Assembly: GCF_000422385.1 (NCBI RefSeq)
Contig: NZ_AULR01000004.1
Span: 1 to 64,000 of the forward strand
DNA: 64,000 nucleotides
Source of the DNA: Microbacterium indicum DSM 19969
GTDB taxonomy: Bacteria > Actinomycetota > Actinomycetes > Actinomycetales > Microbacteriaceae
Reading direction: 5' to 3'
Part shown: positions 38,437-47,769 of the stretch, in pieces
How positions within the stretch are numbered: the stretch's first letter is position 1
How the letters are laid out: each line of letters begins with the position of its first letter
Position numbers and translations under genes: made by a program
The notes under the pieces: generated by a model
The model's input: the letters and a program-made list of their open reading frames with translations, nothing else
Told to the model about the DNA's origin: nothing
Databases searched by the model: none

Positions 38437-39372
38437 ATGACCGCGCAGCTCGCGCCCGATCTCGCGAAGCCACGCCGCAACAGGCGCGGCATGCCGCTCA
38501 CCGAGAGGTCCTTCCTGACCTTCCTGCTGCTGCCGGGCGTCATCCTGCTCTGCGCCGTCGTGGTCTACCCGCTGATCCGCTCGCTCGCGTCGGCGTTCTT
38601 CGAGGAGAGCCTGCTCTACCCCGGGCAGACCTTCGTCGGGTTCGACAACATCGCCCACGCGATCACGAACGACTTCGGCCGCCTGGTCGGACAGACGCTG
38701 ATCTTCACCGTCGGCGCGACCGTCGGCCCCTTCGTCCTGGGGCTCGCCCTCGCGCTCGTGCTCAACCAGCGCTTCTTCGGGCAGCGCTTCCTCCGCGGCG
38801 CGTTCCTCATCCCCTGGCTCATCCCGGGCGTCGTGGTCTCGTTCCTCTGGTCGTGGATCTTCGACGGCAACTACGGCGTCGTCAACGGGATCCTCATGCA
38901 GCTCCACATCATCGACTCGCCTGTCGCGTGGCTGTTCGACACGCAGTCGGCCTGGGGCGCCCTGATCATCGCGAAGACCTGGAACTCGTTCCCCTGGGTC
39001 ATGGTCATGCTCCTCGCGGGCCTCCAGTCGGTGCCGGGCGAGCTCCACGAGGCGGCCGCGATCGACGGCGCCGGCACGATCCGCCGGTTCTTCGCCGTCA
39101 CCTGGCCGCACATCAGCGGCGTCGCGGGGCTCGTGATGCTCCTCGAGTTCATCTGGAACTTCCAGCACTTCGACACGATCTTCGTCATGACGGGCGGCGG
39201 CCCCGCCGGCACGACGAGCACCTTCGCGACCGAGGTCTACGAGACGGCGTTCACGGGCTACGACCTCGGCCAGGCGGGCGCGATCGGGCTCCTCTGGATG
39301 CTCCTCCTGTCGATCCTCGTGGTCGTGTACGTGACCTTCTCCGAGCGCGACGCGCGAAAGGCAGGACGATGA
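38437..39372 (+). CDS. sugar ABC transporter permease (MalF type), second system
   Basis: A 311-aa permease with six membrane segments from about residue 20 and the EAA loop HEAAAIDGAGTIRRFFAV. I chose the ATG at 38437, 6 nt after GGAGG; the ATG one codon earlier would be only 3 nt away. The stop overlaps the next permease as ATGA. The substrate is unknown but belongs to the carbohydrate-uptake group. Confidence 0.93.
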   Translation: MTAQLAPDLAKPRRNRRGMPLTERSFLTFLLLPGVILLCAVVVYPLIRSLASAFFEESLLYPGQTFVGFDNIAHAITNDFGRLVGQTLIFTVGATVGPFVLGLALALVLNQRFFGQRFLRGAFLIPWLIPGVVVSFLWSWIFDGNYGVVNGILMQLHIIDSPVAWLFDTQSAWGALIIAKTWNSFPWVMVMLLAGLQSVPGELHEAAAIDGAGTIRRFFAVTWPHISGVAGLVMLLEFIWNFQHFDTIFVMTGGGPAGTTSTFATEVYETAFTGYDLGQAGAIGLLWMLLLSILVVVYVTFSERDARKAGR

Positions 39373-40283
39373 CCGCTCTCCTCCCCGAAAGCCGCGTCGC
39401 CGCGGACTCGACGCACGCGATCGTGACGGGATCCGCCCGCCCGGCGCCGCGCCGCCGCGCGAAGCAGCCGCCGCGCTGGGCCCTGTGGATCGCCCTCGTC
39501 ATCATCGCGGTGTTCGCGTTCGCGCCCGTGTACTGGCTGCTCGTCACGGCCCTGACGCCGAACAGCTCGGTGTTCCGGTTCCCGCCCGCGCTGTTCCCGA
39601 CCGACATCACGTTCGAGCACTTCGTCGACGTGTTCCGGCGATCCGAGCTGTTCGTCTACCTGCGCAACAGCGTCGTCGTCTCGCTCATCACCGCCGTCCT
39701 CTCGGTCGTCGTGTCGATGTACATGGGGTACGCGTTCTCGAAGTACCGCTTCCGCGGGCGCACCTCGCTCATGTACTTCGTTCTCTCGAGCCAGATGTTC
39801 CCGCAGGCGCTGCTGCTCGTGACCCTCTACCTGGTCTTCGCGCAGTTCGGCCTGCTCAACACCTACCTCGCCCTCGTGATCTCGTTCACGACGTTCACGC
39901 TCCCGCTGTGCGTGTGGATGCTGAAGGGCTTCTTCGACAACCTGCCCGACGACCTCATCGAGGCGGCGCGCATCGACGGCGCGGGGCCGTGGCGGATCTT
40001 CCACGAGATCGTGATGCCGCTCGCGGCGCCGGGCCTCGTCGCCTCGGGCCTGTTCGCCTTCGTCCGCGGCTGGAACGACTTCATCTTCGCGCTCACCCTC
40101 GCCGGGCCGGACAAGCAGACCCTGCCGCCCGGGCTCGTCAACACCTACATCAGCGAGGCCGACACGGCTTGGCCCGAGCTCATGGCCGCCTCGCTCCTCG
40201 TCTCGATCCCCGTCGCCGTGGCGTTCATGCTGCTGCAGCGCTTCCTCGTCGGCGGAATCACCGCCGGCGCCGTCAAGGGCTGA
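39369..40283 (+). CDS. sugar ABC transporter permease (MalG type), second system
   Basis: A 304-aa partner permease with a ~35-residue basic Ala/Arg-rich N-terminus, six membrane segments and the EAA loop IEAARIDGAGPWRIFHEI. It is translationally coupled to the permease before it and lies 15 bp before the binding protein. Confidence 0.93.
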   Translation: MTALLPESRVAADSTHAIVTGSARPAPRRRAKQPPRWALWIALVIIAVFAFAPVYWLLVTALTPNSSVFRFPPALFPTDITFEHFVDVFRRSELFVYLRNSVVVSLITAVLSVVVSMYMGYAFSKYRFRGRTSLMYFVLSSQMFPQALLLVTLYLVFAQFGLLNTYLALVISFTTFTLPLCVWMLKGFFDNLPDDLIEAARIDGAGPWRIFHEIVMPLAAPGLVASGLFAFVRGWNDFIFALTLAGPDKQTLPPGLVNTYISEADTAWPELMAASLLVSIPVAVAFMLLQRFLVGGITAGAVKG

Positions 40284-40298
40284 ATCAAAGGAGAGATC

Positions 40299-41600
40299 AT
40301 GCCCCTCACCACGTTCTCGCGCCGGGACCTGCTGCGGTTCTCCGCTGTCGGCCTCGGAACCGTCGGACTCCTCGCCCTCTCGGGCTGCGCGACGGGCGGC
40401 ACCGCCGCGTCCGGCGACGCCGCCGCGCCGGCGACCGACAGCACCCCCACCGACTTCGACTTCGCGTCGTGGAGCCTCTCGGAGGAGGCCGCGAAGCCCT
40501 CGCTCGAGGCCGCCCTCAAGGCGTACGGATCCGACAACGGCGTCACGGCGACCGGCGTCACCTACCCGTACAACGACTACCTCAAGCAGCTCACGCTCCA
40601 GGTGCGCGGCGGCCAGTTCACGGGCGCGGCGCACGTCGACCTCGCCTGGCTGTCGGCGTTCGCGGCGCTCGGCAAGCTCCGCGATCTCGGCTCGTACGCC
40701 GAGGGCCGCGGGTACACCGACTCGGCGCTCAAGGCCTCGCAGCTCGACGGCGTGCAGTACGCCCTGCCGTGGAACATCGGCGCGATCGGCCTCATCGCCA
40801 ACGCCGACCTCTTCGACAAGGCGGGCGCCTCGATGGAGCCGCAGACGATCGAGGAGTTCGAGGAGGGCCTGCGCGCCCTCAAGGGCATCGGCGTGATCCC
40901 CTACGCGGCGTCGACCGACGTCGCGCAGCTCAAGGACATCATGATGTGGATCCAGACCTTCGGCGGCACCGTCGTCGAGGACGACACCGTGACGCTCGGC
41001 GACGAGGCCTCGGTCAAGGCCGTCGAGTGGTACAAGAAGCTGTACGACGAGGGCCTCATCTCGCCCGACGTCGACCGCTTCGCGGCGCGCAACCTGTTCG
41101 CGCAGGAGACCGCGGCGCTCTACGACGACGCCCCCGTCGGCGTCTCGGCCGTCGTCGACGCCGCGAGCGACCCGAACATCGTCGACAAGATGACGCCGAT
41201 GACGCGGCCCACCGTGAAGGCCGGCGACACCCCCGTCTCGGTCTTCTGGGGCGGCGCGATCTGCGTCGTCGAGGGAGAGGGCGAGGGAACCGCCGCCGAC
41301 TTCGCGCAGTGGATCACGAGCGACCCCGACCAGGTCGCCTCCTACTTCGCAGACCGCGGCCTGCCGCCCGCAACCGAGGCCGGCCTCGCGTCGGAGGAGG
41401 TGGCGGCGGATCCGTTCAACGTCGCCTTCGCCGAGAAGATCACCGCGACCGCCACGTCGAACCCGCTGTGGGGTTACGTGAACTACGGCCAGATGGACTC
41501 GGCGATCGCCGAGGCCGTGCAGTCGGTGCTCATCGGCAAGGCGTCCGCGACCGACGCCCTCGCGACCGCGAAGGGCACGATCGAGGGCCTCATCTCCTGA
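40299..41600 (+). CDS. Tat-exported sugar-binding lipoprotein
   Basis: A 433-aa family-1 solute-binding protein. The signal peptide carries a twin-arginine motif (FSRRDLLRFS) and a lipobox (ALSGC), so it is probably exported folded by Tat and then lipidated. AAAGGAGAG precedes the start. Binding proteins of this type are usually Sec substrates; Tat use suggests folding or cofactor binding before export. It is followed directly by the oxidoreductase, whose ATG overlaps its stop by one base. Confidence 0.93.
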   Translation: MPLTTFSRRDLLRFSAVGLGTVGLLALSGCATGGTAASGDAAAPATDSTPTDFDFASWSLSEEAAKPSLEAALKAYGSDNGVTATGVTYPYNDYLKQLTLQVRGGQFTGAAHVDLAWLSAFAALGKLRDLGSYAEGRGYTDSALKASQLDGVQYALPWNIGAIGLIANADLFDKAGASMEPQTIEEFEEGLRALKGIGVIPYAASTDVAQLKDIMMWIQTFGGTVVEDDTVTLGDEASVKAVEWYKKLYDEGLISPDVDRFAARNLFAQETAALYDDAPVGVSAVVDAASDPNIVDKMTPMTRPTVKAGDTPVSVFWGGAICVVEGEGEGTAADFAQWITSDPDQVASYFADRGLPPATEAGLASEEVAADPFNVAFAEKITATATSNPLWGYVNYGQMDSAIAEAVQSVLIGKASATDALATAKGTIEGLIS

Positions 41601-43903
41601 TGCGAACCCAGACCGTCACGTCCGACATCACCGTCGTCGGCGCGGGCCTCGCCGGGGTGTGCGCCGCGATCGCGGCCGCACGCCTCGGCATGCGGGTCGC
41701 CCTCGTCGGCAACCGCCCCGTGCTCGGCGGCAACTCGTCGAGCGAGGTGCGCGTGTGGGTGTGCGGCGCGACGGCCCACGGCGTGCAGCGCTTCGCCCGT
41801 GAGTCGGGCGTCGTCGGCGAGCTGTACGTCGAGAACCAGTTCCGCAACCCCGAGGGCAACCCCATCATCTGGGACGAGGTCGTCCTCGACGCCGTGCGCG
41901 CCGAGCCGAACATCCGCCTCTTCCTCAACACCGACGTGCGCGAGGTCGACGCCGTCGATCGCGACGGCGAGCGGGTCGTCGAGCGGGTGCGCGGCTGGAC
42001 CATGGGATCCGAGGTGTGGAGCGACTTCGTCAGCCCCGCCTTCATCGACTGCACGGGCGACGGCCTCGTCGGCGCCCTCGCGGGGGCCTCGCACCGCATC
42101 GGGCGCGAGGCGAAGCACGAGTTCGGCGAGTCGTGGGCACCCGACGAGGCCGACAGGCAGCTGCTCGGATCCACGATCCTCTTCCACACGAAGGACGTCG
42201 GGCACCCCGTGCGCTTCGTCGCGCCCGAGTCGACGAAGAACATCCACGAGACGACGATCCTCGAGTCGCGGATCCTCCGATCCGGCGACACGGGGACGCA
42301 CTACTGGTGGATCGAGTGGGGCGGCGAGCTCGACACGGTCGACGACAACGAACGCATCCGCGACGAACTGAAGTCGGTGATCTTCGGGATCTGGGACCAC
42401 ATCAAGAACTCGGGGCAGTTCGACGCCGCGAACCTCGACCTCGAATGGGTCGGCAACCTGCCCGGCAAGCGCGAGTACCGGCGCTTCCTCGGCGACCACG
42501 TGCTGACGCAGAACGACCTGCTCGAGCAGGTCGACTTCGACGACGCCGTCGCGTTCGGCGGCTGGTCGATCGACCTCCACCCGGTCGAGGGCATGTATGC
42601 GACCCAGCCGGGCGCTCACCAGCGCTTCTCGAACGGGATCTACGGGATCCCCTTCCGCTCGCTGTACTCGAAGGACGTCGCGAACCTGCTCATGGCGGGG
42701 CGCGACATCTCGGCGACGCACATCGCCTTCGGGTCGTCGCGCGTCATGGCGACGTGCGGGACGCTCGGCGAGGCCGCGGCGACGGGCGCCGCGCTCGCCC
42801 TCGCGAAGGGCGTCACGCCGCGCGACATCGCCCGCGACCACGCGGCCGAGCTGCGCCAGCTGCTGCTCCGGCAGGACGCGTCGGTGTTCGGGGTGCGCGG
42901 GGACGATCCGCTCGACCTCGCACGCGCGGCGCGGGTCAGCGCGACGTCGCACCGCGCCGACGTGACGCCGTCTTCGTCCGGCGTCCCGTTCCCCCTCGTC
43001 GACCCCGTGGGTCTCGTCGTGCCCGCGGATCCCCGGATCGACGGCGTCGACGTGCTCCTCGACGTCACGGAGTCGACGACCCTCAGGGCCTCGCTGTGGA
43101 CCACGGGCAAGCGGCAGAACGCCGTCCCGATCCGGCGCGAGGCGGAGGCCGACGTCGCGGTCGAGGCGGGCCGGGCCCAGTGGATCCGCCTGCCCCTCGC
43201 GTGGGCGCCCGGCGAGGCCGAGAACGTCGTCGTCGTGCTCGACGCCGACCCCGCCGTGTCGGTGCGCCTCGCCGACGAGCAGGTGCCCGGCGTGATCTCG
43301 CTCGTGCGCCGCGCACAGGCCGACGGCGACGACAACGTCGAGTTCGACGCGTCGGAGGCGAACGTGGCGTGGCCCGCGATCCCGCTGCGCGGCCGCACCG
43401 TCGTCGCGCGGCTCGATCCGCCGACCGAGGCCTACTCCCCTGCGCGCGCCGTGGGCGGTTTCCAGCGCTTCTACGGAGGGCCCAACATGTGGTCGTCGGC
43501 CGCGAGCGGCGCGGCCGACGACCCGTCCGACCTGCTCGACCAGCCGCCGTCGCAGGCCCTCGACGAGCACCTGCTGCTCGAGTGGGACGCCCCGCAGACG
43601 GTGGCTCAGGTGCGCCTCGTCTTCGACGACGACGTCGACACCGAGCTCAACACGCTCCACCACCACCGCACGCCCGAGCCGATCTTCCCCGAGCTCGCGC
43701 GCGACTACGCCGTCGAGGCCCTCGTCGACGGCTCGTGGACGGCCGTCGCGGGCGCGACGGGCAACAGGAGGAGGCATCGGATCCACACCCTCGAGGAGCC
43801 CGTCTCGACGACGGCGCTGCGGATCCGCGTGACGGCGACCAACGGCGTGCCCGACGCCCGCGTCTACGCGGTGCGGGCATACGATCGGCCGGTCACCCTC
43901 TGA
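41600..43903 (+). CDS. FAD-dependent oxidoreductase with C-terminal binding-like domain
   Basis: A 767-aa cytoplasmic flavoprotein of the FAD_oxidored group. The dinucleotide-binding motif VVGAGLAGVCAAIAAARLG is at about 12-30, followed by GGNSSSEVRVWVCG, which resembles the FAD-contact loop of this group. The oxidoreductase domain runs to about 450. The remaining ~300 residues look like beta-sandwich modules; the last ~120 (RDYAVEALVDGSWTAV and ALRIRVTATNG) resemble a discoidin/F5-8C-type fold. The substrate is unknown; its place right after a sugar importer suggests oxidation of an imported carbohydrate or glycoside. No signal peptide, so the binding-like domain is intracellular, which is unusual. 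Confidence 0.82.
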   Translation: MRTQTVTSDITVVGAGLAGVCAAIAAARLGMRVALVGNRPVLGGNSSSEVRVWVCGATAHGVQRFARESGVVGELYVENQFRNPEGNPIIWDEVVLDAVRAEPNIRLFLNTDVREVDAVDRDGERVVERVRGWTMGSEVWSDFVSPAFIDCTGDGLVGALAGASHRIGREAKHEFGESWAPDEADRQLLGSTILFHTKDVGHPVRFVAPESTKNIHETTILESRILRSGDTGTHYWWIEWGGELDTVDDNERIRDELKSVIFGIWDHIKNSGQFDAANLDLEWVGNLPGKREYRRFLGDHVLTQNDLLEQVDFDDAVAFGGWSIDLHPVEGMYATQPGAHQRFSNGIYGIPFRSLYSKDVANLLMAGRDISATHIAFGSSRVMATCGTLGEAAATGAALALAKGVTPRDIARDHAAELRQLLLRQDASVFGVRGDDPLDLARAARVSATSHRADVTPSSSGVPFPLVDPVGLVVPADPRIDGVDVLLDVTESTTLRASLWTTGKRQNAVPIRREAEADVAVEAGRAQWIRLPLAWAPGEAENVVVVLDADPAVSVRLADEQVPGVISLVRRAQADGDDNVEFDASEANVAWPAIPLRGRTVVARLDPPTEAYSPARAVGGFQRFYGGPNMWSSAASGAADDPSDLLDQPPSQALDEHLLLEWDAPQTVAQVRLVFDDDVDTELNTLHHHRTPEPIFPELARDYAVEALVDGSWTAVAGATGNRRRHRIHTLEEPVSTTALRIRVTATNGVPDARVYAVRAYDRPVTL

Positions 43904-43923
43904 CGAACGGAGCACTGAGTCCC

Positions 43924-44640
43924 ATGGCGGAACGCACCATCCTGGCCACCTGCGGCGGCTGGACCCCCTCGACCTGGCACGGCATCGACTTCAGCCCGCT
44001 GCAGCGGTACGCGGTCGAGCTGGCCGGGGTCGAGGGCCGCCGCGCACGGGTCGCGATCATCGGAACGGCGCAGGGGGATCCCCGCCCGTCCGAGTCGGAC
44101 GAGCTCGCCGCGGCGGCGCGGGCCGGGGTCGACGCGTTCCACATCCGGCTCTTCGGGCGCAACTTCCCCGACCTCGACGAGGCGCTCGCCGATGTCGACG
44201 TCGTGTGGGTCAACGGCGGCAGCGTCGTGAACCTCCTCGCCGTGTGGCGGGCGCACGGGCTCGACCAGGTGCTGCGCCGCGCGTGGGAGCGGGGCGTCGT
44301 GCTCGCGGGCGTCTCGGCCGGCGCGATCTGCTGGCACGCCGGCGGGCCCACATCGTCGTTCGGCGGGGACACGATCAACGTCGTCGACGACGCGCTGGGC
44401 TTCGTGCCGACCTCGATCGCGGTGCACTACGACTCGCAGCCGGGCCGTCGCCCCGCCTTCCACGCGGCGATCGCCGACGGCGCGATCCCGGGCGGCTACG
44501 CCGTCGACGAGGGGGTCGGCATCGTCTACCGCGGCACCGAGCCCACCCAGTTCGTCGCCGAGTCGGACGGATCCGCGTACCGCGTGGTCGCGGAGGACGG
44601 CCGGGCCGTCGAGACCTCGATCGCGCCGCGGCGGCTGTAG
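43924..44640 (+). CDS. S51-family peptidase (dipeptidase E / cyanophycinase-like)
   Basis: A 238-aa serine peptidase-like protein. The nucleophile is the Ser in GVSAGAICW (about 122-130); the candidate catalytic His is in VHYDSQPG. The GWTPSTWHGID N-terminus and VNGGSVVNLL segment match the group. Family members cleave Asp-containing dipeptides or cyanophycin. Its position 20 bp after the oxidoreductase, in a sugar operon, is unexpected and may point to a conjugate such as a glycosyl-amino acid substrate (inference). Confidence 0.85.
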   Translation: MAERTILATCGGWTPSTWHGIDFSPLQRYAVELAGVEGRRARVAIIGTAQGDPRPSESDELAAAARAGVDAFHIRLFGRNFPDLDEALADVDVVWVNGGSVVNLLAVWRAHGLDQVLRRAWERGVVLAGVSAGAICWHAGGPTSSFGGDTINVVDDALGFVPTSIAVHYDSQPGRRPAFHAAIADGAIPGGYAVDEGVGIVYRGTEPTQFVAESDGSAYRVVAEDGRAVETSIAPRRL

Positions 44641-44716
44641 GGAAGCCCTCCGGCGGAGACGACGCCCGATCTGGTGTCTTCGGGGCGGATCGATGCCCAC
44701 CACGGATGACGGATCG

Positions 44717-45748
44717 TCAGAGCAGCGCGAAGGCCTTGATCGCCCGGCGCTCGTGCATCGCCAGGTAGCCGTCCGCGAGGTCGGCGAACCCCACCTCCAG
44801 GTCGAAGACCGGCGACGCGTCGAGTGATCCGTCGAGGACGTCGGGCACGAGCTCGTCGAGGTAGGAGCGCACCGGGGCCAGGCCGCCCGACAGGCGGATG
44901 TTCTTCCCGTACAGGCGGGCCGCGGGGATCTCGGACCCGTGCGGAACGCCGACGAACCCGACGCCGCCACCCGGTCGCACAGCCTCGATGGCTGTCGTCA
45001 TCGACTCTCCCGTGCCGACGCATTCCAGGACGGAATCGAACCCCACGCCGTCGGTCAGCTCCGCTGTCAGCTCGATGACCGCGTCTCCGCGCTCGGGCCG
45101 TGTCTCGTCGGCACCGAAGACTCGTGCGATCGTCTGCCGCTGTGGGTGCCTGCTGAACACCACGATGCGCTCCGCACCGAGTCGTCGTGCGGCGAGCACG
45201 CCGCACAGCCCGACCGCCCCGTCGCCGATGACCGCGACAGAGGAGCCGGCGCGCACTCCCGCACTCACGGCTGCGTGATGCCCCGTCGCGAGCACGTCGG
45301 CGGCCGCCAGGATCGGAAGGGCCTCTCGGCCGACGGGCTCGCCGGGGAGGCGCACGAGCGTGGCGTCGGCGAAGGGAACGCGCACAGCCTCGCCGTGAGC
45401 CCCGTCCGCGCCCGGCTCCCCCCAGATCCCTCCCGAGACGCATGCGGAGCTCAGACCGAAGCGACAGTGTGCGCATGACCCGTCGCTCCACCGGAACGGC
45501 GCGAGCACTGCGTCCCCGGGGCGCAGGCCGCGCACTTCGGCACCGACGGCAGTCACGACCCCAACGAATTCATGGCCCATCCCCTGTCCGTGCTCCCGTG
45601 GGCTCTCGCCTCGGTAGTACCAGAGGTCGGACCCGCAGACGCACGTCGCGGTGACGCGCACGACCGCATCGCCCGGGGCGACGATGCGCGGGTCGGGGCG
45701 GTCGCGGAGCACGACCCGGTGGGGAGCTTGGAACACGTATGCCTTCAT
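44717..45748 (-). CDS. zinc-dependent alcohol dehydrogenase (MDR family)
   Basis: A 343-aa medium-chain dehydrogenase. The catalytic zinc ligands are in CVCGSDLW (Cys about 38) and GMGHEFVG. The structural-zinc lobe shows only three cysteines (SCAHC...SAC), with a non-Cys residue in the first position, as in a known subgroup. The NAD(P) motif is VIGDGAVGLCGVLAA. The ATG at 45748 has AAAGGA 6 nt upstream. It is 20 bp downstream of the MocR regulator on the same strand. The substrate is unknown. Confidence 0.9.
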   Translation of the reverse strand: MKAYVFQAPHRVVLRDRPDPRIVAPGDAVVRVTATCVCGSDLWYYRGESPREHGQGMGHEFVGVVTAVGAEVRGLRPGDAVLAPFRWSDGSCAHCRFGLSSACVSGGIWGEPGADGAHGEAVRVPFADATLVRLPGEPVGREALPILAAADVLATGHHAAVSAGVRAGSSVAVIGDGAVGLCGVLAARRLGAERIVVFSRHPQRQTIARVFGADETRPERGDAVIELTAELTDGVGFDSVLECVGTGESMTTAIEAVRPGGGVGFVGVPHGSEIPAARLYGKNIRLSGGLAPVRSYLDELVPDVLDGSLDASPVFDLEVGFADLADGYLAMHERRAIKAFALL

Positions 45749-45768
45749 GGGGATCCTTTCGACAGGGG

Positions 45769-47085
45769 TCAAATGGCGCGGCGGTCGCCGGGCCGCATCG
45801 CCTCGGCGAACGCGTCGGCCAACTCGGGCGCTCGCTCGCTGTCGAGCGTGGCGATAGACACGCGGAGGAACGGGCGAGAGCCCAGGCGGAAGGCCTCGCC
45901 GGACCGCACCGCCCAACCGCGCGAGAGAAGGAACGCAGCGAGGGGCGCTTCCTCGGGCGCGGGAACGAGCACGTTCAGGCCCGAGCGGCCGCGTGAGGCG
46001 ATCCCGCGCGTTGCGAGTGCGTCGATGAGCGCTTCACGTCGGAGGGTGTACGTGCGCTCGGCGTGCCCCACGGCGCTCCGCGCCTCCGGATCAGCGAGGA
46101 CGGCGGAGACGAGCCGCTGCGAGAAGTGGCTCACCCACCCCGGCCCGATCAGCAGGCGCCCCTGTACGCGATCGGCCGTGTCGGCATCGCTCGCCATGAT
46201 CGCGACGCGGAGGTCGGGCCCGAGGGCCTTACTCATCGAGCGGATCACGGCCCACGCTCGGCGGCCAGTCGTCACGGTCCGCGCCGGCGCGCCGGCGATG
46301 AGACCGGCATGGTCGTCTTCGATCACGAGCAGGTCGGGGTAGGCGGCGATTTCGCCGCGTAGGATCTCGGCGCGCTCGGCGCTCAGCGCCGCGCCTGACG
46401 GGTTCTGCGCGCGAGGCGTCAGCACGAGGGCTGAGCAGCGCCGCGAGGCGAGAGCCTCGCGCAGGCGCGCGGGGATCATCCCCTCGTCGTCGACCGCGAC
46501 CGGCACGATGTCGAGGCCCAGCACGCTGAAGAGCGCGAGCGACGACACCCATTGCGGGTCCTCGACCAGCACAGCGTCGCCGGGTCGAAGCCAGGTCGAG
46601 AGGATTCGCTCCATGCCGTCGAGGGCGCCGTTCACGGCGGTGAGCACTCCGTCGATCCCGTCGGTCGCGAACTGGTCACGCATGATCTCGGCGAGGTGGG
46701 GTTCCACGGGCGGGCCGTCGTAGAGGAGCGGCTCGTACAGATTCGGCGTCAAGTGGGCTGCGATGTCCGGGAGGAGGTCCGGCGCGGGCGAGGAGGTCGA
46801 GAGATCCTGCACTCCAGGTGGCAACGGGACGCGTAGGGGGCGGGGCAAGGCGGGCCGGTCGGCGATCCGTGCTCGGCGGCCGTGCGCGGTGGTCACGACG
46901 CCGCGTTCGCGGAGCGATCGGTAGGCGAGCGCCACAGTGCCCGGGCTCACGCCGATCGTTTCGGCGAGATTGCGGATCGAGGGGAGTTGCGCGCCCTGGG
47001 TTAACTCGCCGTTACGAACCGCTCGTGAAATTGCATCGGCGATTTGGCCTGAGGAAACTAAACCTGCCAAGTGGTCAAATAACAC
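45769..47085 (-). CDS. MocR-type regulator (GntR helix-turn-helix plus aminotransferase-like domain)
   Basis: A 438-aa protein fusing an N-terminal GntR winged helix (LPSIRNLAETIGVSPGTVALAYRSL, about 34-58) to a class I aminotransferase fold with the PLP lysine in RSMSKALGPD. Such regulators sense amino compounds through PLP. The start is a GTG at 47085, and a TACAGT hexamer 8 nt upstream suggests a leaderless mRNA. Only 27 bp separate it from the divergent operon, which it most likely controls. Confidence 0.92.
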   Translation of the reverse strand: MLFDHLAGLVSSGQIADAISRAVRNGELTQGAQLPSIRNLAETIGVSPGTVALAYRSLRERGVVTTAHGRRARIADRPALPRPLRVPLPPGVQDLSTSSPAPDLLPDIAAHLTPNLYEPLLYDGPPVEPHLAEIMRDQFATDGIDGVLTAVNGALDGMERILSTWLRPGDAVLVEDPQWVSSLALFSVLGLDIVPVAVDDEGMIPARLREALASRRCSALVLTPRAQNPSGAALSAERAEILRGEIAAYPDLLVIEDDHAGLIAGAPARTVTTGRRAWAVIRSMSKALGPDLRVAIMASDADTADRVQGRLLIGPGWVSHFSQRLVSAVLADPEARSAVGHAERTYTLRREALIDALATRGIASRGRSGLNVLVPAPEEAPLAAFLLSRGWAVRSGEAFRLGSRPFLRVSIATLDSERAPELADAFAEAMRPGDRRAI

Positions 47086-47098
47086 AGTTTGTAACTGT
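47084..47098. promoter_or_regulatory. palindrome in the MocR/PaiB divergent promoter
   Basis: ACAGTTTGTAACTGT, a perfect 6-bp inverted repeat with a 3-nt spacer, overlaps the MocR start codon and its TACAGT -10. It is the most likely MocR operator. A TAGGAC hexamer (47101-47106), 6 nt before the ATG at 47113, could be the rightward -10. Confidence 0.6.
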
Positions 47099-47112
47099 AC
47101 TAGGACATCTAT

Positions 47113-47769
47113 ATGTGGGTCAACCCTCTCTTCTCTGCGGACGCCAGATCCGCGCTCCGCGTTCTCGCGACGGCGGAGACGCTCGCGACGCTCGTCGTCG
47201 AGGCGCCGCTACGTGCGGCTCATCTCCCCCTCCTCTTCGAGGAGAGGGATGACGACCGCATGGTGCTGATCGGGCACATCCCGCGCGTCGACCCCCTCGC
47301 GGCGGCGATCACGACGGGCCAGCGAGTGCTGTGCGTCTTCCATGGACCCCGCGCCTACGTCAGCGGCGGCTGGTACGGCGACACCCCCGGCCTATCCACC
47401 TACAACTTCTCTGTCGCGCACGTGAGCGGCCCCGCTGAGCCGATGCGCGACCGCGCGGAGCTCCGGTCGCACCTCGTTGACCTCATCGACTTTCACGAGC
47501 GCCGCAAGCAGCCGGCGGACGGCGGGCCCTGGGCCCTCGACGCGCGAGCCCAGGGCCGCATCGACGAGCTCCTCCCTGCGGTCATCGGGTTCCGAATCCT
47601 CGTCGACGAGGCGCAGGCGAAGCAGAAGATCGGCCAGAACCGCACGCCGGAGGACCGAGCGTCGACGATCGCGCACCTGGAGCGCTCGCCGCAGGAGGAG
47701 CATCGCGACATCGCGCGGGCGATGCGGGACGCCGAGGACGGCTCGGCTCCGCGAAGGGCAGGACACTGA
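47113..47769 (+). CDS. PaiB-like FMN-binding regulator-type protein
   Basis: A 218-aa protein of the FMN-binding negative transcriptional regulator group (PaiB). It has the split-barrel core (VLIGHIPRVDPLAAAI, YVSGGWY, VSTYNF-like segment) and the C-terminal KIGQNRTPEDR signature. Despite the family name, a flavin-linked enzymatic or protective role is also possible. It is the first gene of the eight-gene operon and its stop overlaps the next start by one base. Confidence 0.87.
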   Translation: MWVNPLFSADARSALRVLATAETLATLVVEAPLRAAHLPLLFEERDDDRMVLIGHIPRVDPLAAAITTGQRVLCVFHGPRAYVSGGWYGDTPGLSTYNFSVAHVSGPAEPMRDRAELRSHLVDLIDFHERRKQPADGGPWALDARAQGRIDELLPAVIGFRILVDEAQAKQKIGQNRTPEDRASTIAHLERSPQEEHRDIARAMRDAEDGSAPRRAGH

